A stretch of 64,000 bases of DNA, from positions 1 through 64,000 of the forward strand of contig NZ_JAJSOK010000013.1 of NCBI RefSeq assembly GCF_021283305.1, read 5' to 3'. This DNA comes from Pseudonocardia kujensis (GTDB lineage: Bacteria; Actinomycetota; Actinomycetes; Mycobacteriales; Pseudonocardiaceae). Position 1 is the stretch's first letter, and each line of letters starts with the position of its first letter. The translations under genes were made by a program, and so were the position numbers. This document shows, piece after piece, positions 36,766 to 45,499 of this stretch. The notes beneath the pieces are model-generated. The model was given only the letters and a program-made list of their open reading frames with translations, was not told where the DNA came from and searched no databases.

Positions 36766-37731
36766 CTAACGGGTGCTCCGCTCCTCCGCGTGATCCAGTG
36801 CGAGCAGGGCGGCCCCGATCTTGCCCGCGGCGCTGCCGAACGTGCTGGGCAGCACCGGGACCAGCGGACGGACCGTCTTCGCGTAGGCGAACTCGGCGGC
36901 CGCCTCGCGGAGCGGGGCGAGCAGCAGCTCGCCGGTGTCGACGACGCCGCCGCCGATCACGACGGCGTCGAGCTCGAAGATGGTGGTGACCGACGCGATG
37001 CCGATGCCGAGCCACCGGGCCAGGGTCTGGAAAAGCCGCCGGGCCGTGGGGTCTCCCTGCAGCGCCGCCTCCGTGACGATCTGCCCCGTGACCTCGGCGT
37101 TCTTCTCGCGGGCCAGCCGGGCGATCAGGCCGTCGGGCTCCGCGGCGGCGGCCTCACGGCCGGTGCGGGTCAACGCGGTGCCCGAGGCCAGCGACTCGAG
37201 GCAGCCGTGGTTGCCGCAGCCGCACCGCGGGCCGTCCGGGTCGACGATGACGTGCCCCAGCTCGGCGCCGAGCCCGCGCGGGCCGCGGTAGATGTGCCCG
37301 CCCAGCACGATCCCGCTGCCCACCCCCGTGCCGACGGTGACCAGCACCATCTCCTTGTAGAGGGTGTCGCCGAGGCGGGCCTCGGCCAGCCCGGCCACGT
37401 TGGCGTCGTTGTCGACGACCGCCGGCAGGCCCGTCGCCTCCTCGATCTCGGCGCGGACGGCCCAGTCCCGGTAGGCGTTGTTCGGCGCCCAGAGGATGCG
37501 CCCGCCCGGCCACTCCACCGTCCCGGCGGCGCCCACGCCGACGGCCAGCACCTCGGGGTTGCGCCCGCGCAGCGTCTCGATCATCCCGAGCAGCAGGCGC
37601 GACATCGTGGGGGCGTCCGAGGTGGCGGGGGTGGGTTCGGTCAGCTCGTCGACGACCGTCCCGTCCTCGGTCACCACGGCGCCGGCGACCTTCGTGCCGC
37701 CGATGTCCAACCCGATCGCATGTCTCGCCAC
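36766..37731 (-). CDS. ROK-family sugar kinase (glucokinase-like)
   Basis: This 321-residue protein begins with the ROK phosphate motif GLDIGGTKVAG. It has a central sugar/ATP segment VTVGTGVGSGIVLGG, the ELGHVIVDPDG active-site region and the zinc motif CGCGNHGCLE. A bacterial glucokinase or N-acetylhexosamine kinase is most likely. The GTG at 37731 is chosen because it directly precedes the motif; a nearby ATG is in another frame. It is the first gene of the ROK-PhoD-GNAT operon. Confidence 0.9.
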   Translation of the reverse strand: MARHAIGLDIGGTKVAGAVVTEDGTVVDELTEPTPATSDAPTMSRLLLGMIETLRGRNPEVLAVGVGAAGTVEWPGGRILWAPNNAYRDWAVRAEIEEATGLPAVVDNDANVAGLAEARLGDTLYKEMVLVTVGTGVGSGIVLGGHIYRGPRGLGAELGHVIVDPDGPRCGCGNHGCLESLASGTALTRTGREAAAAEPDGLIARLAREKNAEVTGQIVTEAALQGDPTARRLFQTLARWLGIGIASVTTIFELDAVVIGGGVVDTGELLLAPLREAAAEFAYAKTVRPLVPVLPSTFGSAAGKIGAALLALDHAEERSTR

Positions 37732-37812
37732 CCCGGCATGATTCCGAACCGGACGGGTCCCCCGCCAGCGGTACCCGTGTTTGCCACACGCGAGCGTGGG
37801 GAACGCGGCCCC

Positions 37813-39060
37813 ATGCCTCTGTTGCGTCGTGTGGCCCGCCCCATGCTGGCCGCCATCTTCATCTCGGGCGGAATCAACGCGTTGCGTCAACCCCAGGCGC
37901 ACGCCGAGGCCGCCAAGCCCGTCCTGGACTACGCCGCACCCGCGATCGACAAGGCCGTGCAGCTGTCCCCGCTGGAGAAGCGCCCCGACAACGAGACGCT
38001 GGTGAAGGTCGAGGCCGGCGCCAAGGTGGCCGCCGGGACGCTGTTGGCGCTCGGCAAGCTGCCCCGGACCTCCTCGGCCGTGCTCGCCGCCACCCTGATC
38101 CCGACCACGCTGGCCGGGCACCGCTTCTGGGAGGAGAGCGACCCCGAGGCGAAGCAGGCCCAGCAGATCCACTTCCTCAAGAACGTCAGCCTGCTCGGCG
38201 GGTTGATGATCGCGGCCGCGGACACCCACGGCAAGCCGTCCGTGGCCTGGCGCAGCCGGAAGGCCGCCGAGGTCGCCTCCGCCGCGCTGGAGAAGCGGGC
38301 CGAGGCCCTGTCCGACGCCGCGCACAGCGCCACCGACTCGGTGTCGGGCCTGGTGTCCGGCCTGGGCGGGTCGGGGGCGTCGACCGGGTCGGACCTGGCC
38401 GGCAGGGCGTCGGCGCTGACGGAGTCGCTGTCCGCCACCGTCGCCGAGAAGACGCCGCTGGTGAAGGCGCGGGCCGCCGAGCTGGGGTCCGCCGCGTCCG
38501 AGCGCGCCGCCGCCCTCGGGGCCACCGCGTCGGCGCTGGGCGCGACGGCGTCCGACCGCGCCTCCGGCTGGGCCGCCACCGCGTCCGAACAGGCGTCGAC
38601 GTGGGGCGACGACCTGTCGAAGCGCGCCGCCAAGGCTGCGCAGAAGGCCGAGAAGCGCGGCGCGGCGCTGCGCAAGGAGGTCGACAAGCGCAGCGCGGAG
38701 TGGCAGAAGGAGCTCGACCGGCGCGGGAAGGCCTGGGAGAAGCTCGCGGACCGGAAGGGCGACGCCTGGGCGAAGGCCGCGTCGAAGAAGCGGGCCCAGT
38801 GGGAGAAGGCGGCCGACAGGAAGCGCGCCGAGTGGGAGAAGAGCGCGCGCAGGGCCGCGAAGAAGGCCCGCAAGCAGGCGCCCGGCTACGTCGACCAGCT
38901 GACCGCGCTCGCCGCCCACGCCGGCGAGCAGGTGTCGAAGTTCGGCAGCGACGTCGCCCACCGTGCCGCCGAGGCCGGCTCGACCGCCGGTGCCGCCGGG
39001 GCGAAGGCCGTCGAGGGGATCGCCCGGGACGCACGCAAGCGCGCCAAGGCCGTCGCCTGA
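37813..39060 (+). CDS. DoxX-family membrane protein with long Ala/Lys helical tail
   Basis: This 415-residue protein has an N-terminal DoxX-like domain of about 150 residues (RRVARPMLAAIFISGGINAL, then VEAGAKVAAGTLLALGKLPR) with several hydrophobic helices. A very Ala/Ser/Lys/Glu-rich region of about 260 residues follows and should be continuous helix. Residues 293-347 consist of five exact 11-residue units with Trp at 297, 308, 319, 330 and 341. The tail ends in an Ala/Lys-rich segment. DoxX proteins are membrane proteins linked to redox systems, but this C-terminal architecture is unusual. ATG 37813 is taken; ATG 37738 is also in frame. Confidence 0.75.
   Translation: MPLLRRVARPMLAAIFISGGINALRQPQAHAEAAKPVLDYAAPAIDKAVQLSPLEKRPDNETLVKVEAGAKVAAGTLLALGKLPRTSSAVLAATLIPTTLAGHRFWEESDPEAKQAQQIHFLKNVSLLGGLMIAAADTHGKPSVAWRSRKAAEVASAALEKRAEALSDAAHSATDSVSGLVSGLGGSGASTGSDLAGRASALTESLSATVAEKTPLVKARAAELGSAASERAAALGATASALGATASDRASGWAATASEQASTWGDDLSKRAAKAAQKAEKRGAALRKEVDKRSAEWQKELDRRGKAWEKLADRKGDAWAKAASKKRAQWEKAADRKRAEWEKSARRAAKKARKQAPGYVDQLTALAAHAGEQVSKFGSDVAHRAAEAGSTAGAAGAKAVEGIARDARKRAKAVA
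38689..38853 (+). repeat. Five tandem 33-bp repeats coding an 11-residue Trp unit
   Basis: Five degenerate in-frame units of the form (K/R)xxxWxKxxx(R/K) give Trp every 11 residues with Lys/Arg around it. The spacing is consistent with a hendecad helix in which Trp lines one face. Confidence 0.85.
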
Positions 39061-39104
39061 CCCGCACCACTGTCTGCCGAGCAGCCCCGAGCTGCACCGG
39101 ACCC

Positions 39105-39140
39105 CGGCCCCGCCACCGACGTGCCCCGGTGGCGGGGCCG
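39105..39140 (+). terminator. Perfect 14-bp hairpin terminator after the DoxX gene
   Basis: CGGCCCCGCCACCG at 39105-39118 pairs perfectly with 39127-39140 around an 8-base loop. It lies 45 bases after the DoxX gene stop. Confidence 0.75.
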
Positions 39141-39189
39141 TCCCGTGTGTGCCGTGCGCCGTCGCCGGGCCGTCACGTACCGTGGCCGG

Positions 39190-39453
39190 ATGCCCGCAGC
39201 CTCGGAGGAGGACTGGGACGACTGGGTCGCCGCCCGGACGCCCCGGCCGGACCCCGCCGACGAGCCCCCGCCCGACACCTACTGGTTCGTCGGCGGCCCG
39301 CTGGACGGCCGGGTCCGGACCCGCCCCGCCGAGCAGGAGGCGCCGGCCGTCGTCCGGCACGTCCACCTGCACGGCGGCCCGAAGATCGTCCACCACTACG
39401 ACCTGTACGAGGTCGCGGGCCACGGCGGCGAGTACCGGCTGCGCGAGGAGTGA
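39190..39453 (+). CDS. Hypothetical 87-residue acidic protein
   Basis: ATG at 39190 opens an 88-codon frame. The N-terminal half is acidic and Pro-rich (SEEDWDDWVAART and ADEPPPDTYWF); the second half has several His residues (VRHVHLHGG and IVHHYDLYEV). It looks like a small soluble protein with a GGPLDGR-type beta segment seen in several actinobacterial hypothetical proteins. It lies 21 bases before the Tm-1-like gene and may be the first gene of that operon. No function can be assigned. Confidence 0.6.
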   Translation: MPAASEEDWDDWVAARTPRPDPADEPPPDTYWFVGGPLDGRVRTRPAEQEAPAVVRHVHLHGGPKIVHHYDLYEVAGHGGEYRLREE

Positions 39454-39474
39454 TCGTGCGGTAGGACTCCAGGG

Positions 39475-40659
39475 GTGGGTCCTGCGTACGTGATCGGCAC
39501 GCACGACACCAAGGGCGCGGAGCTGCGCCACGTCGCGGACCTCCTCCGCGCCGCGGGCCTCGCCGTGACCTCGGTGGACGTGTCCACCTCCGACAAGGGC
39601 GCCGCGCGCGCCGACGTCCCCGCCGCCGAGGTCGCCGCGGCACACCCCGACGGGGTCGACGCCGTCTTCACCGGCGACCGGGGCAGCGCGGTCGCGGCGA
39701 TGGCCGCCGCGCTCGAGCGTTGGCTGCCCGCGCGGGAGGTCGGCGGCGTGCTCGGCCTGGGCGGCTCCGGCGGGACCTCCCTGGTCACCCCGGCGATGCG
39801 GGCGTTGCCGGTCGGCGTGCCCAAGGTGATGGTCTCGACGGTCGCGTCCGGCGACACCGCACCGTACGTGGGTGCCGCCGACATCGCGATGGTCTACTCG
39901 GTCACCGACGTCGCGGGGGTCAACCGCATCTCCCGGCTGGTCCTCGGCAACGCCGCGCACATGCTCGCCGGGGCCATGACCCGCGAGATCCCGGCGGGGG
40001 CGGACCGCCCCGCCGTCGGGCTGACCATGTTCGGCGTGACCACGCCGCTGATCACCGCCGTCCTCGAGCGGCTGGGCCCCGAGGTGGACCCGCTGGTCTT
40101 CCACGCGACCGGCACGGGCGGCAAGGCGATGGAGAAGCTCGTCGACGACGGCCTCGTCTCCTCCGTGCTCGACCTGACCACCACCGAGGTCGCCGACCTG
40201 CTCGTCGGCGGGGTCATGGCGGCGGGGGAGGACCGGCTCGACGCCGTCGCCCGCACCGGCGTGCCGTACGTCGGCTCGGTCGGCGCCGTCGACATGGTCA
40301 ACTTCGGGGCCCGGGACACGGTGCCGGCCCGCTTCGCCGACCGGCTGTTCTACGAGCACAACCCGCAGGTCACGCTCATGCGCACCACCCCGGACGAGAA
40401 CGCCGAGATCGGCGCGTTCCTCGCCCGCAAGATCAACGCGTTCACCGGGCCCGCGCTGTTCCTCGTCCCGACCGGCGGGGTGTCGCTGCTCGACGTCCCG
40501 GGCCAGCCGTTCCACGACCCGGAGGCCGACGCCGCGCTGCTCGCCGCGCTGGAGTCCGGTCTGGACAGCCACGCCCGGGTGCGGAAGGTTCCGGTGGCGA
40601 TCAACGACCCCGAGTTCGCCGACGCCGTCGTCGCGGCCTGGCGGGAGGTGACGGCATGA
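39475..40659 (+). CDS. Tm-1-like ATP-binding domain protein (UPF0261), chromosomal copy
   Basis: This 394-residue protein matches UPF0261: N-terminal [44 protein letters not shown] and [13 protein letters not shown], with a C-terminal [20 protein letters not shown]. The plant virus-resistance protein Tm-1 contains this domain fused to a TIM barrel. Here the barrel is the next gene, overlapping by four bases (ATGA at 40656). The domain binds nucleotide in family members, but the bacterial reaction is not established. The GTG at 39475 is preferred for its position before the conserved motif. A paralogue is encoded at 51287-52525 in the tRNA island. Confidence 0.87.
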   Translation: MGPAYVIGTHDTKGAELRHVADLLRAAGLAVTSVDVSTSDKGAARADVPAAEVAAAHPDGVDAVFTGDRGSAVAAMAAALERWLPAREVGGVLGLGGSGGTSLVTPAMRALPVGVPKVMVSTVASGDTAPYVGAADIAMVYSVTDVAGVNRISRLVLGNAAHMLAGAMTREIPAGADRPAVGLTMFGVTTPLITAVLERLGPEVDPLVFHATGTGGKAMEKLVDDGLVSSVLDLTTTEVADLLVGGVMAAGEDRLDAVARTGVPYVGSVGAVDMVNFGARDTVPARFADRLFYEHNPQVTLMRTTPDENAEIGAFLARKINAFTGPALFLVPTGGVSLLDVPGQPFHDPEADAALLAALESGLDSHARVRKVPVAINDPEFADAVVAAWREVTA

Positions 40660-41492
40660 GGTTCCGCCGGACGGAGCTGGTGGAGCGGTTCCAGGAGATG
40701 GCGCGCCGCGGCGAGCCGATCGTCGGCGGGGGCGCGGGCACGGGGCTGTCGGCCAAGTGCGAGGAGGTCGGGGGGATCGACCTCATCGTGATCTACAACT
40801 CCGGGCGCTACCGGATGGCCGGACGGGGCTCCCTGGCCGGGCTGCTGGCGTACGGCAACGCCAACGACATCGTCGTCGAGATGGCCGCCGAGGTGCTGCC
40901 CGTCGTGCGGCGCACCCCGGTCCTGGCGGGCGTCAACGGCACGGACCCCTTCATGCTCACAGACCGGTTCCTGCGCGAGCTCGCCGACCTCGGCTTCTCC
41001 GGGATCCAGAACTTCCCGACGGTCGGCCTGATCGACGGCGTGTTCCGGGCCAACCTCGAGGAGACGGGCATGGGCTACGGGCTGGAGGTCGACCTCGTGG
41101 CCGCGGCCCGCGCGCAGGACCTGCTCACCACGCCGTACGTCTTCTCCGCCGACGACGCCCGCGCGATGACCCGGGCGGGCGCGGACGTCGTCGTCTGCCA
41201 CATGGGCCTGACCACGGGCGGCTCGATCGGCGCGGAGACCGCGAAGACGCTCGACGACTGCGTCGCACTGGTCGACGAGTGGTCCGCCGCCGCGCTCGAG
41301 GAGCGGGACGACGTCCTGGTCCTCTGCCACGGCGGCCCGATCGCCATGCCCGAGGACGCGGCGTACGTGCTCGGGCGCACGAAGGCCTGCCACGGGTTCT
41401 ACGGCGCGTCCTCCATGGAGCGCCTGCCCACCGAGACCGCGCTGGTCGAGCAGACCCGCGCCTTCAAGAACGCCCTCGACACGTTGGAGTGA
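40656..41492 (+). CDS. TIM-barrel protein of the phosphoenolpyruvate hydrolase-like family (COG5564), chromosomal copy
   Basis: This 278-residue single-domain TIM barrel has [71 protein letters not shown] and GASSMERLP. This corresponds to the C-terminal part of plant Tm-1. The family is annotated as PEP hydrolase-like on limited grounds, so the reaction is uncertain. Translational coupling to the Tm-1-like gene suggests the two products act together. The SRPBCC gene follows after two bases. The island copy (53347-54195) shares the same motifs but is clearly diverged. Confidence 0.87.
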   Translation: MRFRRTELVERFQEMARRGEPIVGGGAGTGLSAKCEEVGGIDLIVIYNSGRYRMAGRGSLAGLLAYGNANDIVVEMAAEVLPVVRRTPVLAGVNGTDPFMLTDRFLRELADLGFSGIQNFPTVGLIDGVFRANLEETGMGYGLEVDLVAAARAQDLLTTPYVFSADDARAMTRAGADVVVCHMGLTTGGSIGAETAKTLDDCVALVDEWSAAALEERDDVLVLCHGGPIAMPEDAAYVLGRTKACHGFYGASSMERLPTETALVEQTRAFKNALDTLE

Positions 41493-41494
41493 CC

Positions 41495-41932
41495 ATGCCC
41501 CGTCCCTATGCCAGTGGCGTCGTCAAGGCCCCCGCCGACCAGGTCTGGGCGCTGCTGCGCGCCTTCAACGGCCTGCCCGACTTCCTGCCCGCGATCGCGG
41601 GGAGCGAGATCGTCGAGGGCACGGACGGCGCCGTCGGCGCGGTCCGCAGGCTGACGCTGGCCGACGGCGGCGACCCCTTCGACGAGAAGCTGCTCGCGAT
41701 GGACGACGCCGGCCGCACCCTCACCTACGCCTTCACCGGCGCGAACCCCTTCGACGCGCGCCGCTACGTGTCCACGGTCCGCGTGGCGCCGATCACCGAC
41801 ACCGGCGAGTCGTTCGTCGAGTGGTGGTCGGAGTACGACGCGGACGCGGGGCAGGAGGAGGAGCTCGACCGCACCTTCGCGCAGGGTGTCTACGCCGGCG
41901 GCATCGACGGCCTGCGCAAGAAGCTGGCCTGA
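41495..41932 (+). CDS. SRPBCC (START-like) small-molecule-binding protein
   Basis: This 145-residue protein has the SRPBCC/polyketide-cyclase fold: N-terminal VVKAPADQVWALLRAFNGLPDFLPAI, a central beta region (RRLTLADGG) and a C-terminal long helix (EELDRTFAQGVYAGGIDGLRKKLA). It lies two bases after the TIM-barrel gene in the Tm-1-like operon. These domains bind hydrophobic ligands or act as cyclases/hydrolases. A hairpin at 41951-41987 ends the operon. No counterpart is seen in the island operon. Confidence 0.85.
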   Translation: MPRPYASGVVKAPADQVWALLRAFNGLPDFLPAIAGSEIVEGTDGAVGAVRRLTLADGGDPFDEKLLAMDDAGRTLTYAFTGANPFDARRYVSTVRVAPITDTGESFVEWWSEYDADAGQEEELDRTFAQGVYAGGIDGLRKKLA

Positions 41933-41950
41933 TCTCGCCGCCGGGTCGGG

Positions 41951-41987
41951 GCCTGCCGAGAGCCGGCTGACGGTCAGCCGGGCAGGC
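41951..41987. terminator. Two-part hairpin between convergent genes
   Basis: The inner stem CCGGCTG/CAGCCGG (41963-41969 with 41975-41981) is extended by GCCTGC/GCAGGC (41951-41956 with 41982-41987). It lies between the SRPBCC stop and the stop of the convergent membrane-protein gene, so it can serve both. Confidence 0.6.
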
Positions 41988-41989
41988 GC

Positions 41990-42607
41990 TCAGTCCCGGG
42001 TCTCGTCGCCGGATGCCTCCGGGCCGGGACCCGTGCCGGCCTCGGCCCTGCGGCGGGGGACCACGCCCAGGGCGAGATCCCGGAGCGTGCGGTAGGCGCG
42101 CCGGTCGCGGCGGTAGTACCAGAGGTCGTAGATCAGCAGGTTGATCGGGACCCACAGGACCACCCAGGCGACCGTCTGCAGCCCGGTCGACAGGGCGTCC
42201 TCGACCGAGCCCGGTTCCGTGGTCCCGAGGGCGCCGACCGCACCGTTGATGAACAGCACGGCGAGCAGCCCCCACAGGAGCGTGCGGATCCCGAGCCGCC
42301 GGGCGCCGTCGATGTCGTCGTCCAGCAGGGCGATCCGGCGGCGGCACTCCCGCGACAGGGCCGCCCGGGCGCGCTCCTCGAGGCCGGGCGTGATGACCTC
42401 GGCCGGCAACCCGACGGTCACGCGGACCGTGGCCCTCCGCCTGGCGCGCTGAACCGCCCGCACCATCCGCTCGAGGCCGGGCCGCGGGTCGTCGTCCTCC
42501 AGGTCCGGCGCGAACGGGTCGATCCGGGGAGCCTCGAACAGGTGCTCGATCCGCCTCAGCGGCAGGTACAGGTCGACCGTGCGCGGGCGGCGGCGCCAGA
42601 GCCTCAC
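41990..42607 (-). CDS. Hypothetical membrane protein with two transmembrane helices
   Basis: This 205-residue protein has a cytoplasmic basic N-terminal region of about 105 residues (RRRPRTVDLYLPLRRIEHLFEAP and ERARAALSRECRRRIALL). Two hydrophobic helices follow (TLLWGLLAVLFINGAVGAL and VAWVVLWVPINLLIYDLWYY), then a basic cytoplasmic tail. The start is GTG at 42607. No family is recognised. It is the last gene before the left repeat of the island. Confidence 0.65.
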   Translation of the reverse strand: MRLWRRRPRTVDLYLPLRRIEHLFEAPRIDPFAPDLEDDDPRPGLERMVRAVQRARRRATVRVTVGLPAEVITPGLEERARAALSRECRRRIALLDDDIDGARRLGIRTLLWGLLAVLFINGAVGALGTTEPGSVEDALSTGLQTVAWVVLWVPINLLIYDLWYYRRDRRAYRTLRDLALGVVPRRRAEAGTGPGPEASGDETRD

Positions 42608-42813
42608 GCCGCGAACCTAGCCCAGGCGGCCGCCGGTACCGAGCGTCCGCCGGCCACACGAACGGGCAGGTCGGCGGGCCTCCGACTCGGTCGGCAAGGA
42701 GGCCGACGTGGGCGATCGGGCCGGACACGCCGCCCACGCGGGGAACGAGGACCGGGAGCCACAGCAGGACGATCTCGGCGACGCGGTCGAGCGCCGAGCA
42801 CTGCCGCGCCGTG

Positions 42814-42851
42814 GAGTGGGGCAGGTCGGGCTCGAACCGACGACCTGACGG
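42814..42851. repeat. attL-like copy of the 38-bp repeat (tRNA 3' fragment)
   Basis: This copy is identical to 55643-55680. It contains, on the minus strand, the T-arm and 3' acceptor strand of the tRNA at 55646-55720, but the sequence diverges immediately inside the anticodon stem. It is therefore not a functional tRNA gene. Confidence 0.85.
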
Positions 42852-42873
42852 GTCTCTGTGACACGGTGAGGTG

Positions 42874-42932
42874 TGGTCAACGGTAGTCTCCGGTGCTGGT
42901 CAGGGCACCTTTCGCTGGTCAACAGTGGTCAG
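42874..42932. repeat. Four TGGTCA(A/G) repeats just inside the left att site
   Basis: TGGTCAAC occurs at 42874 and 42916, and TGGTCAG at 42897 and 42926, all in the same orientation within 59 bp beside the att core. The arrangement resembles arm-type binding sites of tyrosine integrases. Confidence 0.5.
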
Positions 42933-42969
42933 CCCCCCGAGCCGTGATCGGGCGTAAGCGCCTCAAACC

Positions 42970-42986
42970 GTGCCCCCATCGGGCAC
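42970..42986 (-). terminator. Terminator of the island operon
   Basis: GTGCCC and GGGCAC (42970-42975 with 42981-42986) form a 6-bp stem with a 5-base loop. It lies 13 bases after the permease stop on the minus strand and is followed there by GGTTTGAG, a weak T-run. Confidence 0.5.
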
Positions 42987-42998
42987 CCTGCAAGTCCG

Positions 42999-43979
42999 TC
43001 AGCGCTTCCTGGTCAACGCTACAGCGATGATGATGATGACCCCTTGGATGATGATCTGTTGGCTCACGTCCAGCCCGGCCAGGATGAGGCCGTTGTTGAT
43101 CAGGCCGACGAAGAGCGCGCCGACGACGGACCCGAGGACCCGACCCGTTCCGCCGAAGAGGCTGGTGCCGCCGAGCACGACGGCGGCGATGACCGAGAGT
43201 TCGTCCCCGGTCCCCCATTGGAAGCGGCCGGACTGGAGGCGGCCCGCGTAGAGCATGCCCGCGATCGCGGCCACGACCGAGGAGATGACGAGGACGGCGA
43301 AGGTGATCCGCTGGACCCGGACCCCGCTGAAGGTTGCGGCGACGGGGTTGCCGCCGGTGGCGAGGATCTGCCGCCCGAAGGCCGTCTTGTTCATGACGAC
43401 GACGCCGATCGCCACCACGACGACTGCCCACAGCAGCAATGACGGGATGGGCCCGAAGTCCCCGGAGCCGAAGATCATGGTGAAGGTGCGGTCCAGGATG
43501 GGGATGGGCTGGAAGCCCGAGATCCATTGGGCGACACCGCCCGCGATGCCGAGCATCGCCAGGGTGACCAGGAAGGACGGGATGCGGGCGTAGGCGACCA
43601 GCCCGCCGTTGATCACGCCGACCAGCAGGCCGACTCCGACCCCGGCGAGGACACCGACGAGGAGGTTCCCGGTGGCGGACAGGGTCATCGCGGTGACCAC
43701 GCTGGAGAGGCCGGCCACCGAGCCGATGGACAGGTCGATCTGCGCGGCGGCGATCACCAACGTGCCCGCCACCGCCATCACGGCGATGACGGCCGTCTGT
43801 CGCACGATGTTGAGCAGATTGGAGCCGGTGAGGAACCCGTCGTCGCCCAGGGTCACGGCGAAGAGGAGGAACACCACCACGAACCCGATGTAGATGGCGT
43901 GGTCGCGCCAGTCGAGTCGAGGGGGGCGCCGTGGCTGCGGGGCGTCGGTCGGAGCCGTCGTCTCGTGCTGCAGGGTCAT
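42999..43979 (-). CDS. Sugar-type ABC transporter permease (RbsC/XylH family)
   Basis: This 326-residue membrane protein has about eight to ten hydrophobic helices. It carries the conserved QIDLSIGSVAGLSS segment and the GTSLFGGTGRVLGSVVGALFVGLINNGL region, which mark the BPD_transp_2 permeases of monosaccharide importers. It presumably forms the channel for the ATPase and lipoprotein encoded upstream. The ATG at 43979 lies two bases after the ATPase stop. It is the last gene of the island operon. Confidence 0.9.
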   Translation of the reverse strand: MTLQHETTAPTDAPQPRRPPRLDWRDHAIYIGFVVVFLLFAVTLGDDGFLTGSNLLNIVRQTAVIAVMAVAGTLVIAAAQIDLSIGSVAGLSSVVTAMTLSATGNLLVGVLAGVGVGLLVGVINGGLVAYARIPSFLVTLAMLGIAGGVAQWISGFQPIPILDRTFTMIFGSGDFGPIPSLLLWAVVVVAIGVVVMNKTAFGRQILATGGNPVAATFSGVRVQRITFAVLVISSVVAAIAGMLYAGRLQSGRFQWGTGDELSVIAAVVLGGTSLFGGTGRVLGSVVGALFVGLINNGLILAGLDVSQQIIIQGVIIIIAVALTRKR

Positions 43980-43981
43980 GG

Positions 43982-45499
43982 TCAGGCTCCTTGGATGGCG
44001 AGCTGTAGCGACTCCTCGTCGGGGATGTCGCTGCGTGCCAGGTCGGCGGTGACGCACCCGGACCGCAGGACCAGGACTCGGTCCGCGACGGCCAGCAGCT
44101 CCTCGAGCTCCGAGGAGATGAGCACGACTCCGGTTCCCGTGTCGGCGAGCTCCCTGACCAGGTGCATGATGTCGGTCTTCGTGGCGATGTCGACGCCCGC
44201 GGTCGGCTCGTCGAGGATCAGGACCCGCGGGCTCAGCCCGGTGTCCCGCAGCGCCAGCCACTTCGCGAGGGCCACCTTCTGCTGGTTGCCGCCCGAGAGC
44301 CGACTGACGGGGATGCGACCGGTCGCGCCGCGGATCTGCAGCCGCGCGACCAGGTCGTCGCAGAGCGCCCGGCCCCGCTCGTCGTCGACGAGCGGGCCGC
44401 GGCCGAGCCTGCGCAGGCTCGGCAGCAGCATGTTCTGGCCGATCGTGTGCTCCAGGACGAGGCCCTGCTGCGCCCGGGACTCGGGCAGGAGCATCACCCC
44501 GGCCGCGATCGCGTCCCCGGGCGCCGCCGGACGATAGGCGCGGCCGTCGAGCGCCATGGTGCCGCGGTCCGGTCGATCGACACCGAACAAGCAGTGGGCG
44601 AGCTCGGTGCGGCCGCTCCCGATCAGGCCGGCCAGGCCGAGGATCTCGCCGCGGGCGAGGTCGAACGACACGGCCTGCACCCGCGACCCCGCCCGCAGGT
44701 CGCGGACGGAGAGCACGGTGGGGGTGTCCGTCGGGACCGGCTCTCGGGTGGGCGCCTCGGCGAGGTGCAGGATCTCCCGGCCGACGATGGCCTCGGCGAC
44801 CCGTTCCGGCGACACCGCCGCCACGTCGTCGCACAGCACTCGGCGCCCGTCCCGGATCACGCTCATCCGGTCCGCGACCCGGGTGATCTCGGCCATCCGG
44901 TGGCTGATGTAGATCACCGCGATGTTCTGTGCCGCGAGCCTTTGCACCAGGGCGAACAGGCGCTCGACCTCGCTGTAGGGCAGGCTGGCGGTGGGCTCGT
45001 CGAGGACCAGGATGCGCGCCTGGTGGCTCAGTGCCTTGGCGATCTCGACGAGTTGGCGGTAGCCCACCGGCAGGTCGCCGACGACCGCTCGGGGATCCAG
45101 CTCCACCCCCATCCGGTCGAGCACCTCGGCGGAGTCCCGGCGCATCCGGCGATCGTCGAGCAGTCCGCGGGTCCGGTGCTCGCGGCCGAGGTGCATGTTC
45201 TGGGCGACGGTGAGCGACGGCACCAGGCTGAACTCCTGGAACACCATGCCGACGCCGCCGGCGGTGGCGTCCGCCGGCGACCGGAGGTCGACGGCCACGC
45301 CGTCGAGCTCGACGCTGCCCGCGTCCGGGCGGTGCACTCCGCGGAGGATCTTCATCAGGGTCGACTTGCCCGCGCCGTTGCCACCGAGGAGGGCGTGCAC
45401 TTCGCCGCGGTGGACCTCGAGGTCCACCCCTTTGAGCACCTCGACGTCACCGAAGGACTTGCGGATGCCGGACATTCGGACCGCGGCCGAGGTGTTCAC
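43982..45499 (-). CDS. Sugar ABC transporter ATP-binding protein (RbsA-like, two ATPase domains)
   Basis: This 505-residue protein has two nucleotide-binding domains. The first has Walker A GGNGAGKST (residues 39-47) and LVLDEPTAS. The second has the degenerate Walker A GLIGSGRTEL usual in RbsA-type proteins, signature SRLSGGNQQK and Walker B LILDEPTAG. It powers import of a sugar or sugar-like molecule together with the neighbouring permease and lipoprotein. The GTG at 45499 overlaps the lipoprotein gene stop by four bases. Confidence 0.92.
   Translation of the reverse strand: MNTSAAVRMSGIRKSFGDVEVLKGVDLEVHRGEVHALLGGNGAGKSTLMKILRGVHRPDAGSVELDGVAVDLRSPADATAGGVGMVFQEFSLVPSLTVAQNMHLGREHRTRGLLDDRRMRRDSAEVLDRMGVELDPRAVVGDLPVGYRQLVEIAKALSHQARILVLDEPTASLPYSEVERLFALVQRLAAQNIAVIYISHRMAEITRVADRMSVIRDGRRVLCDDVAAVSPERVAEAIVGREILHLAEAPTREPVPTDTPTVLSVRDLRAGSRVQAVSFDLARGEILGLAGLIGSGRTELAHCLFGVDRPDRGTMALDGRAYRPAAPGDAIAAGVMLLPESRAQQGLVLEHTIGQNMLLPSLRRLGRGPLVDDERGRALCDDLVARLQIRGATGRIPVSRLSGGNQQKVALAKWLALRDTGLSPRVLILDEPTAGVDIATKTDIMHLVRELADTGTGVVLISSELEELLAVADRVLVLRSGCVTADLARSDIPDEESLQLAIQGA

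Larger units (their letters stand above)
42608..42998. other. Left island junction region
   Basis: This 391-bp region has no supported gene. It holds the left 38-bp repeat (42814-42851), four TGGTCA motifs (42874-42932) and a terminator hairpin (42970-42986). Bases 42608-42813 look like ordinary chromosome without a gene. Confidence 0.7.

Noticed and set aside
42811..42862. Second tRNA gene at the left island end
   Set aside because: Only the 3' half (T-arm, acceptor strand) matches; the sequence diverges in the anticodon stem and no 5' half is present.
42604..42864. Open frame running through the left att repeat
   Set aside because: Its sequence is Arg/Pro-rich, it crosses the tRNA fragment and it has no recognisable start signal; a gene remnant cannot be excluded but is not supported.
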